Positions 37,026 through 46,700 of a stretch of DNA of 64,000 nt are shown here, piece by piece. Below the pieces are notes generated by a model. It had not been told where the DNA came from and did no database searches. It was given only the letters and a program-made list of their open reading frames with translations. The position numbers and the translations under genes were made by a program. Position 1 is the stretch's first letter, and every line of letters starts with the position of its first letter. Source of the stretch: Clitoria ternatea (lineage: Eukaryota > Streptophyta > Magnoliopsida > Fabales > Fabaceae); the NCBI GenBank assembly GCA_037962975.1, contig CM075675.1:102291718-102355717 (forward strand). The letters run 5' to 3'.

Positions 37026-37630
37026 GAACAGTTCGAACGCCATCCAACTAATCAGTAAGCAAGTAACAACGTCTAATAGCCAACAGTTCGGAAAACTATA
37101 CCGTCCAGCAACCAACAAGATGTCACTCAGTCTTGTTGACAATTAGTAAGCTTTCCACTTAGGAAAACCGTACCCTTTTATTGTTGTCTTCTTTTCTTGG
37201 ACGGACTCAATTCCGGTCTTGAATGTCGGTTCAAAGTTATCCGTCCTACAGATCATTTGGTAAAGTGTTGATCTGGTGTGCAACATAAAAGATAATCCTA
37301 TCCACATCGGTTGTCAGATGTGATATGGCATTTACTGTCATCCGTTCTTCCCCTTTGGAACCTTGAGGTCGTCCTAGCCTTGGAGGTCAGAACGGATCAG
37401 GATGTTTCTTCCAATCTCACTCAATTTACTCCTTTACCTTCAATCTTTCACTCGGAAATTGGATCTTATCAAAATAGATCTATGTGATTTCTATAATTAT
37501 ACCCTAAATGAAATTTTTAGGGTATTATAAACCATTCATAAAGTGTTTTTATTCATTAATAAACACTTACAAGCATTCCATGCTTCATAAATTACAAATT
37601 GGAGCTATTATTTAAAAGCAGGATGTTACA

Positions 37631-38595
37631 GTACGTGTGTCTTCTCCTCGGCCTCTCTGATAACTAGAGCCTCTTGGTTCACTCATAGTGTTCCTGTTGT
37701 TGTTTTGATTATTCTGCGGACAATTTGGACTGATGTGTCCTTTTTGGTTACATCGGAAGCAAGTGACTTCTTCAAGACGTCTGTTACAATCACGTACATG
37801 ATGATTACCTCCACACTTAAGACACCTCATGTTATTGCGTCTATCAAAAGATGACGATGATGATGATCCGCCTCTGGAGCGATTTGGATAGAACGATCCT
37901 CTTCTTTTGAAATCAACTGACTGAGGTTTCAGTTGTCTATTGGCTTTTTCATGTGCCAGTGTGGCCTGGTGATTCTCTTCAAAGATTCTGCATTTGTTGA
38001 TCAGAATAGGAAAATTCCGAATTTCTTGGTACCCAATCGCCTCTTTGATTTCCAGATTTAGTCTGTTCTCAAATTTAACACATTTCGATTCTTCGGCACC
38101 AGCCTGTTGAAAAGGAGGGTAAAAGAGAGCTAGTTCTTCAAACTTTGCAGCATATTTTCCAACGGACATCGAGCCTTGTTTCAGCTCCATAAATTCCAGC
38201 TCTTTGCGGTTTTTCACACTTGCCGGAAAATATTTCTCTAGGAAACAGTCTTTGAAGTTAACCCAGTTCAAAGGTCTGTCAGTTTCAATCATACGAGTTC
38301 TGGCATGTATCCACCAGTTTTCTGCTTCCTCGACCATCATATAAGTGGCACACTCTACCCTTTCAAATTCTGTGCAGGGCAAGCCTCGGAAAATATGCTC
38401 CATTTCCTTAACCCATAAGTATGCTGCCTCTGGATTGTAACCTCCCTTGAATTGCGAAGGCTTCCTCTTCAAGAAGCGGTCTAACCCATGGAGTTCTCCA
38501 GTGCTCCTTGGTTGGTTTTGTCGTTCTATGGCTTCAGCTAAGCGGTTGAAAGCTGCTGCCATATCGTGGTTGTTGTTGTTGTTGTTTCTTGTCAT
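37631..38595 (-). pseudogene. Chromovirus gag (capsid and nucleocapsid)
   Basis: The frame starts at an ATG at 38595 and runs open to the nested LTR edge at 37630. It has the plant retrotransposon gag core (FKGGYNPEAAYLWVKEME; YMMVEEAENWW; FLEKYFP; ELKQGSMSVGKYAAKFEELA). Two zinc knuckles follow, one slightly irregular (CLKCGGNHHVRDC) and one canonical CCHC (CFRCNQKGHISPNC). A serine run and arginine-rich stretch precede them. Gag packages the element RNA. It would continue in frame into protease if the nested LTR were absent. Confidence 0.9.
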
Positions 38596-38871
38596 CCTAT
38601 ATTCGTAGTTTGGTTTATACCAATTCTAAGGGATAATATATCATATATAAATACTATATAACTATCATTATTCTACAGTTTATCAGTTAAGCAATCAATC
38701 ATATAACACATTTATCATATTATCAAGAGGAAATCAAACAATTCTTTTCATAATTAATCAGTCAGGCACAAATCATATAGTACACATTTAGCATGTTATC
38801 AAGTAAGAAATCAAACATTTCACATATTATGTCGAGAAATAGCTCATGTCATAACAATTGGTCCTGAATTT

Positions 38872-38894
38872 TTGAAAATGCTCTGATACCAACA
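38872..38894 (-). other. Primer-binding site (tRNA-iMet type)
   Basis: Directly inside the 5' LTR on the minus strand, TGTTGGTATCAGAGC contains TGGTATCAGAGC, the classic complement of the 3' end of initiator methionine tRNA used by plant LTR retrotransposons. Confidence 0.9.
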
Positions 38895-39918
38895 TGTAAC
38901 ATCCCGTGTAATTTTTCGAATAAATTTTTCGCATTTTCGAAAGATCATTTTAAAATTATAAATTTAATTCAGAGTTTATATATAACAATTAATATCAGCG
39001 GAAAAATTATCAACATACTAGTCGTGAATAATTAAATCCAAGAAAATATTTAAGTAGCGGAAACGATTGTGAAGATAATAGTACATGACTTATTATGTTT
39101 ATTACAACCCATAAATTCAAGTTCAGGTAATAAAGCAAATAGACATCCATCATGGCATCACTCCGTCTATGCTTATTACTCTGTTAAAATGTGTGATCCC
39201 GTTTAAGTTCATTACTCCGCCAAGGTACGTGACTCCGCCTAAGCTTTACCCCGTCAAGGTACGTGACTCTGCCTAAGTTTTACTCCGTCAAAGTACGTGA
39301 CTCCGCCTAAAGGAACAGTTCAATTACCATCCAACTATTCAGTAAGCAAGTAACAACGTCCAAGAGCCAACAGCTCGGAAAACTATACCGTCCAGCAACC
39401 AGCAAGTCGTCACTCAGTCTTGTGGACAATTAGTAAGCTTTCCACTTAGGAAAACCGTACCCTTTTATTGTTATCTTCTTTTCTTGGACGGACTCAATTC
39501 CGGTCTTGAATATCGGTTCAAAGTTATCCGTCCTACAGCTCATTTGGTAAAGTGTTGATCCGGTGTGCAACATAAAAGATAATCCTATCCACACCGGTTG
39601 TCCGGTGTGATGTGACATTTATTGTTATCCGTTCTTCCCCTTTGGAACCTTGAGGTCGTCCTAGCCTTGGAGGTCAGAACGGATTATAATGTTTCTTCCA
39701 ATCTCACTCAATTTACTCCTCTACCTTCAATCTTTCATTCGGAAATTGGATCTTATCAAAATAGATCTATGTAATTTCTATAATTATACCCAAAAATGAA
39801 ATTTTTGGAGTATTATAAACTATTCATAAAGTGTTTCTATTCATTAATAAACACTTACAAGCATTCCATACTTCATAAATTACAAATTGGAGCTATTATT
39901 TAAAAGCAGGATGTTACA
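38895..39918 (-). repeat. 5' LTR of the chromovirus (1024 bp)
   Basis: It pairs with 29542-30564. Differences noticed by eye are a C/T near position 23, one extra T in AAATTTAATT, two G/A or C/T changes in the minisatellite and a C/T in the CCGGTGTG segment. It is followed on the right by the ATAAT target copy. Confidence 0.92.
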
Positions 39919-41593
39919 ATAATCATAATTAACAATATGACATTTAAATAAAAATGTAGCTAGATTATACTTTTCCTAGTATATTTTTCTATATTAATCT
40001 GAAATTCGGTCACCCACCCCTTTTGCTGTGGTTCAAAGTGAATGTGGCAGGAAGTGATGAACATCACATAGGCGAACACTAAATGAGGCCAGAGGGAGAG
40101 CAATGCCAAGAAGATTGGAATATTGATGTATTTGTGTAATATTTATTTATGTTATGTTCTCAACATTAAGTATTGTTAATGTGTACACATGCATATATGT
40201 GTTTTTGGTGATGCATGTTGCGGTCTAGTTGATGGACTTAGTTGCGGTCTAGTTGAATGATTATGAATATATTCATTGATGTCCAGGAACTATAATATGA
40301 CATTGAGCCATTGTGATTGGTGATATAAGAGTATGGGCAAGTCATAGTGATGATATGTATGAGCATATATATGTGTATGTTGTGTAGAAATGATCTTAAC
40401 CAATTATAGGTAGTTGTTTATGATGTGATTAGAAGAGTGTGAGGTAATGAAGGTGAGCATTAGTGTGGAATTGTGTGATAATGTCCATGAGTTGCATGAT
40501 GTGCTTAGACATAGCTAAATTTAAGTAGGAACCAATAGTGGTAAGGACTTGAGTGAGTCTTATTGAGTTTACAAGTATGGAGTTGTGATGTAATGAGAAA
40601 AATGGTTAATTGAGCCAACTGAGAATACGAATTTGAGATCCAGTGGGATTCGAAATCCCTGAGAGGTATTAACAGAGCCCTAGGAATATTTAAAGTGTGT
40701 GCGCAAAGAAATTCCTGTTTGAGTTGCATTTGAATTGGTTTAGATAGCGAAGTTGTTAGAAATTGAGCCAAATGCATTTTAGTGCATATCCTTGTGATTC
40801 GTATGAATATTTGAGCATGAACGAAACCTAGAGGTCTAGAATAGGTAGGAGGTAGTGCTCGTAAAGTTTCATGGCGGTCAGAGGTCAAATGGGCAAGTTA
40901 AAGGTTATGGAAGTTGACCCAGAGGCTAAAATCTACATAAAACTGCTTCTATACTGATAATAGTCGATTACAGGGGCCATGTAATCGATTACCCACGAGC
41001 AGAAATGAATTCCTACACAAGTTGCTCTCTAGTAATCGATTACTAGCTTGTTCTTGAAATTGTAATTGATCTAGGCCAAATTAGCTCTGTGTTTTTCATG
41101 AAAGTTGTAGATAATTGAGTCAGAGACATTTTCCCTTTGTATGTACCTTAATCAGAGTGTGTAGCTCAAGTTATGCCTAAAATACCACAAGGTGTTCAAG
41201 CTGAAAATTCTATGTGAACTGGTTTCACATTTTCATGAATTGAGCAATCTTAAAGGCCTAATTGGCCTTCCACCCCTTGATAACAATTGTAGATAATTAA
41301 GTTGTAAAGGTGTACCAATTGGATTCAACTCGATCGGAGTTTTATAACTCCCATTAGACATAAAATACTGAACCATATACAACAAAAATATGCCTATAAA
41401 TTTTTTTGAAAAACTTCTTCATGCTATTCTTTTGATTTTTGGCATGTGCTACGTTATTTAAAGTAAAAATTATGAAACTGAGGTTAAAACATCTATTTTA
41501 AATTAAGTAAATATGATGAGATGTCATACCTACGCTTCTAAATATAAGCAGATTTTAGTAAAACGTTTTGTTCCTATAATATAAACCAAATTA
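39919..41593. mobile_element. LTR-related decayed DNA, right side of the nest
   Basis: After the ATAAT duplication the sequence has no genes. It carries TAATCGATTA words (about 40986 and 41034). The motif TTTTCATGAAAGTTGTAGATAAT occurs near 41094 and a weaker match near 41285, in the opposite orientation to the 182-bp repeat of the nested solo LTR. It is therefore probably a remnant of a related LTR in inverse orientation. Its right edge was not found. Confidence 0.5.
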
Positions 41594-42016
41594 CTACCTT
41601 CGTCCCTTAATACAAAATCTTTTTGAGAATGCTTTTTGTCCCTTAATATAAGACCCACCTTCAAATTTTTGTCATTAAAAATACCCCTATTAAATGAGTA
41701 ACTTTTATTAAAGTTTAAAAAGAAAATAAATGAATTATATTATTTAAAATATTTATCTCTCTTATTATAATTGACTAACACAAAGATTAATTTCTATTAT
41801 TGTTGACTTTGTCTTTTCATATGAAATACAAGTCATTAACTCTGATGGAGAGAATTAGTAGAGAGAGAATGGGTAAGAAGAAAAAAATGATATTTCCAAT
41901 GATCTTAAAAAATTACCCTTAATTTCAGATAAAGTTATTGATTTTAACTAAACTAACCAACTTTCTTAATACTCGTGAATTAGGTAAAAGAGTCTTATAT
42001 TTAGGGACGAAGGTAG
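41594..42016. mobile_element. Stowaway MITE, 423 bp
   Basis: Terminal inverted repeats CTACCTTCGTCCCTTAATA and CTACCTTCGTCCCTAAATA (right end reverse-complemented) differ at one position. The element is flanked by TA on both sides (41592-41593 and 42017-42018), as expected for Tc1/mariner-type Stowaway elements. No transposase is present. Confidence 0.85.
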
Positions 42017-42484
42017 TATATGTTTCCAATTTTATTAAATGTTTGTCTAGCAAATATGTTTTCATCATATATATTCCTAATGCAACTAATTCTATATGTA
42101 ATATATGCTATTAAGAGTATTTTAAAAAGTTATATCAAATATTTTATAATATTAATATAAATAATTATTTTTATTCATAATTTTTAATAATTAATATATG
42201 TGAAATTAACTATGTTGGCTTACCTTTAAAACATCGGAGACCCTTTTTTTCACATAATCCAATGGAAATAAATTAGAATATTATATGATTAAATTGAGAA
42301 AATAATTTGATGAGAGCTATACAGACAACATTGGAAATTGTTGTTTCTTTATCTAAGAGAGTAATTTTAGGAATTAAATCAGTTGTTCTATCCGCATGCC
42401 TCATTTTTGGATTTATACAGTACTCAACTATATATAAATTCTTAAACTTAAAATTTGAACTTTGAATAACTTCACATTGTTGTT

Positions 42485-43266
42485 AGGGTGGTCAAAAATA
42501 TCCATACTCACAGGTACTTATGGACAAAAACTTGTAACAGATACAAAAACCCATAAGTACGAGTACCCGTGAAAGTACAGAGGTGGATTTTTAACTACCC
42601 GTTAATAAACGGGCACGTGTACGGATATAGTAGTATCTTTGCCCGCGACTACCTGACTATATGTAATTATATTTATATTCTGATTTATTATTAATATTTA
42701 ATTACTTTTAATGTTTTTTTTTAATTTCATAGGCCTTAAAGAAATAGAAAACCCTACTTCTGCTGCATATACTTTTCAATCTTTCTTTGAATCCTTTCAC
42801 ATAGCCGCCGCACGCTTGCAAGGAGGAACCACCGTCATGTGCTCCGTTCTATATCCTGTAATCTTTCTTGAGATTTTAGAGTTTATATTTTATCATTTAT
42901 GCTCATTTTGTCAAATTTCTAGCTGCAACATATAATGGAACATCTAATAGTCATTCAAATGTCAAATTAGTCATGTCACTTCCAAATATTTTTTTTCATT
43001 ACATTGCTTTATAAAGATGATGGTTCACTTCCTAATAAATTTTTTCATAGAATATCTTCTTTAGTTTAATTTTTTAATTTTCATTTTACATATATTTTTT
43101 TTAATTAGGTACTCGTGGATACTCGTAAATAATGGTTACCTGTTAAAAAACCCGTAAAATAAGTATTCGTACAGGTAACGGGCAGGTGTGGGTTTAATAA
43201 TTACCTGGAGGTATGGGTAGCGGGGAAAAGATATCCGTGCACATCCCACCCCGTTAACATCCCTAG
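42485..43266. mobile_element. Non-autonomous hAT-like element, about 780 bp
   Basis: The left end (AGGGTGGTCAAAAATATCC) and right end (reverse complement TAGGGATGTTAACGGGGTGG) face each other. The subterminal regions are rich in short inverted words such as AGTACCCGTG, ACCCGTTAATAAACGGG and GGTACTCGTGGATACTCG, a known style of plant hAT ends. GTTGTT occurs just outside both ends, as an imperfect target duplication. The centre has no transposase. Confidence 0.6.
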
Positions 43267-43697
43267 TTGTTCTACATGTAAATATATATTTGTTATGATC
43301 TTAACCATTGACTTTTTTAATTAACAAATTATTAAATTTTATCTTTTTGATTTTTGGGAAGGGTCTTCTTAAAGTATTCTCACAGTTGGTAATTATGAGA
43401 CTAAATCCTTAAGTTGGTAGTCACTCTATTTAGCAGCAGGGTAGTGACTATGGGATAATTTTATCCTTTTGATGTCATGGCATTATTTAAGAGGAATTAA
43501 AACTCTCATTTTCTACTCTATTAATTAATAAATATATTTAAATAAAAAAATAGTAAAAGTGATAATCATCCAATATAGAAGAGAAAGACATTTTAATAAT
43601 ATACATAAGATTGACAATGAACCAAACGGTAAAAATTTGACACTTAATTCATTAATTAATTCGATTAACTTGTTTGATGAACCAAATAAGTTAAAAT

Positions 43698-43906
43698 TGA
43701 TATAAGAGTCTAATAGAATCAAGAGAAACCATATAAGAGAGAGAATTTAGAGAAGATAAGAGAGACTAAATGATAAAATTGTATTGTGAGTGAGTGAGAG
43801 AGAAGGAGCACATGGTTTATAGGAGAGGTAATGCTAACAAAATTATGTTATAACTCATAACAAAACTGAACAAGGGATCCACTCTGTTCTAACTATATCT
43901 CTAACA
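43698..43906 (-). repeat. 3' LTR of the second copia relic (209 bp)
   Basis: Read on the minus strand, the segment runs TGTTAGAG to TTATATCA, and is preceded by the purine tract AGGGGAA, as expected just before a 3' LTR. It ends in a pyrimidine-rich stretch. No matching 5' LTR was recognised. Confidence 0.65.
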
Positions 43907-46700
43907 TTCCCCTGTGTAAGTCCATCCCGGATTTACATGAGAAACAATACACAAATAATACCCAGATGAAACTATATCTCCAACATTCCCTTCCGTAAGC
44001 TGAAAGGGGGACAATAGTTAATTAACCTTGAGAAGCTAAAACCTCTATACGAAGGTTTTGTTAAGATATTCGTAAGTTGATCTTGGGAAGGAATGTGTTT
44101 TACTACGAGACTTGTTAGGAACCCTTTCCCTTACAAAGAACAGATCAAGCTCTATATGTTTTGCTTAAGCATGGAGTACAAGGTTATGGCTAATGGCCAC
44201 TGCACTTTGATTGTCACGGTAGACAATATGTGTTGAGCTCCTGTAGATAGGAGGGACTGGATCTAGAAATAAGATAAAGGGCCCAGGTCTTTTAATGCAA
44301 ATGTTGAATTAAGTTTGGTGATTAAAGTCTAAATGGGAGTATTGTACGATCCAGTGTTGATTATATTACCAACATAGACAAGAACATAGAGAATCTCTTG
44401 TAAATTCTTAAGTGTGAAGAGTAAGAATCACATTTACTATTGTGAATATGTAAGTAAGGTGCTACTTAACCTCTCAAACCAGGCCCTAGGGTCTTGTTTG
44501 AGCCCATATAATGCCTTACGTAATTTGCAAACACGGTGCTTCCCTGAACAAATGCAGGAGGCTAGACCGTGTATACCCCCTCATTATGGAATCCATTGAG
44601 GAAAGCATTATTGACATCAATTTGATGTATTGGTCAAGAGTTAAAGAGAGCAATAGTGAGAATAATTCTCACTCTGATAAATTTCAGAATATGAGAAAAG
44701 GTTTCAGCATAATCAAAACCTATATGTTAATGAAAGCCTTTGGCAACAAGCCTGACTTTATACTTCTGCATTGTACCATATGGGTTTTCCTTGATTTGAA
44801 ACACCCACTTACATCCTATAACAGATCTATAAGGAGGAAGAGTGACATGGGACTATGTGTCATTGGCTAGGAAAGCATCAAATTCACTCTTCATTGTTGC
44901 ATACCGGTGAAGAGACTTAAGAGCTTGAACTACTGTTGTGGGTTTAGTGGCTATAAGAAGAAATTGAAGGGTTAAGTCGAGGTTTTAATACCAAACTTAG
45001 ATTTGGTATGCATGGGATAAATAGAATGAGGCGTAGGTGTAGGCACTGTAGGCGCTATACTAGATGCAAATGTTCTAGGTTGAGTTGTGGATAAGATATA
45101 TATAGTGGGGGAGGCAGATTTAGGAAGTGAAGAGGAAGAACAATCATATAAGGATGATGTGGGATGTACTCTGTGTGGAAGAAAGGCAATAGAGCAAGGA
45201 AGAGATGATTGGGTTGTTGTAGGTGAGGATAAGGTTGCTGCAGATGTTGAAGAAGATGACAGATAAGTTAGAGAAGCTAATTGTGGTGATGAATGGGCAG
45301 AATGATGAACAGAAGAGATAAAGTTAGGTGACATGGGGTTAGGAACAACAACTGAGATATGTTTAGCAAGAAATGAAGGAAGAACATGAAGTGGAATATT
45401 TGTTTGAAGGGATGAAGAAACAATGTTTAAAGAAGAAGAAGAAAATTGAACTTAAGGGAAACGATATTCATTAACCAACACATCCTTAGAGATGTAGACT
45501 TTACCACCCAAGGAGAAACACTTATATTCTTTATGTTTGGGGAAATTACCAATAAATGTGCATTCAGAGGAACGAAAGTCAAGTTTGTGTTTGTTGTAGG
45601 GTCTCAATTGTGGAAAACATGCACCGCCAAAGATCCTTAAGATGTGAAGTCAAGTTAGTGATAAGATAATAAATGTGAGAGGGATATGATGACCATGAGA
45701 GGGAAAGAGTAATCAATTAATAATGTAGATGGTTGTGTGAAAAGCATGGTCATGAAATGTGATAGGCATGGAAACATGAGATAGAAGTGTAAGCCTCATT
45801 TCCATAATATGTCAATGCTTGCTTTCCACTGCACCATTTTGGTGGTGAGTGTGAGGGCAACTTAACCTATGTTGAATGTCAAGTTCACACAAATAGGCAA
45901 GGAAGGGACAAAATTATCCTCCTCATGGTCATAATGTACAATCATGATCTTTTTGTTCAATTACACTTCAACCATGGTTTGAACTGCTTGAACACACTAA
46001 AACCTTCAAAATTCATTGGAAGAAAATAAATCCATGTGAAACGACTGTGAGCATCAACAAATGAAATGTGGTACGAGTATCCCTTAAAGGACACATCATA
46101 GTAGATGAGTTCAAGGGCCTTAATATATTCAGTAAAGGACAGATAAGATGGAAGCCTATGAGACTTCCCCATACAACATGAAGAGCAAAAGAAATCATAT
46201 ATTTTATTAAATGCTTGAATATTACATAGTTTTTTAACTGTAGAGAGTATACCAGAATAAGAATAACCTAGTCAATTGTGCCAAAGTGTGTAAGATATGG
46301 GAATGGGTGATAATACAGGAAGTGTGGTGTGAGGTGAACTATCTTCAGAGGCAGATGGAACAAAAGCATGGTGAAGTTGAGCAATAGTTGAAACAACCTG
46401 AACTGGAAAAAGAGAAGGGAATATTTATAGCCCTTCATCACTAACATGTTCTTTAAGTAGGGTTTGGTGAGAGACCTGGCATTTTAAAAAATAATGGTCG
46501 AGATGAAACTAAAAGTAGACCTGATTGTCTCTTGCAAACCTACTAACACTAAGAACATTCTTAGTGATAGATGGAACAATAAACATGTTGATAACTGAGT
46601 ATCGTATCGTTGATAACAACTTTGAGCATCATGGCTAGATTTATAGCAAATATGGCATTGATCATATCCAAATCAACCACCATAATCATGAGCACGCCTA
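43698..46700 (-). mobile_element. Decayed Ty1/copia retrotransposon
   Basis: Minus-strand pieces follow copia order. A gag zinc knuckle CHICYKSSHDAQSC lies near 46617-46660. Integrase (LELIYYDVSFKGYSYHISFVDAHSRFTWIYFLP) covers about 46000-46190. A serine-rich linker lies at about 45000-45330. Reverse transcriptase pieces include AFLNG and QPPAFVQG-like text (about 44490-44620). An RNase H-like end is near 44060-44230, then the 209-bp LTR. Many stops and frameshifts are present, and the 5' LTR seems lost, so it is inactive. Confidence 0.78.

Larger units (their letters stand above)
34066..37630. mobile_element. Nested solo LTR, 3565 bp, same family as its host element
   Basis: It starts TGTGACGTCCCGTG and ends GGATGTTACA. 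Its first 270 and last 740 bp closely match the LTRs of the surrounding chromovirus, and it lies in the same LTR orientation. The flanks are GTACA (34061-34065) and GTACG (37631-37635), a 5-bp duplication with one mismatch. It interrupts the gag-protease boundary of the host element without loss of flanking codons. There is no gag or pol inside, so it is a solo LTR. About 2.55 kb (34341-36892) is absent from the host's own LTRs; that part includes a 182-bp repeat array. Confidence 0.88.
29542..39918 (-). mobile_element. Ty3/gypsy chromovirus (Del/Tekay-like), 10.4 kb with nested insertion
   Basis: The element is bounded by TGTAACATCC and GGATGTTACA with target-site duplication ATAAT (29537-29541 and 39919-39923). 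In its own sense (minus) the order is 5' LTR 39918-38895, tRNA-iMet-type primer-binding site, gag with zinc knuckles, protease, reverse transcriptase, RNase H, integrase, a C-terminal chromodomain-like tail, polypurine tract and 3' LTR 30564-29542. The domain order and tail point to the Del/Tekay chromovirus clade. The LTRs differ by about four substitutions and one indel by eye over 1023 bp. It is not autonomous now: a solo LTR (34066-37630) splits gag from pol, and one in-frame TAG lies before integrase. Without the nested insert it would be about 6.8 kb. Confidence 0.93.

Noticed and set aside
40505..40888. 127-codon open frame on the minus strand
   Set aside because: Located in LTR-like decayed DNA with no recognisable domain and no splice or promoter context.
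44972..45334. Serine/threonine-rich open frame of 120 codons
   Set aside because: It lies in the integrase-RT linker of a copia relic and is not a host gene.
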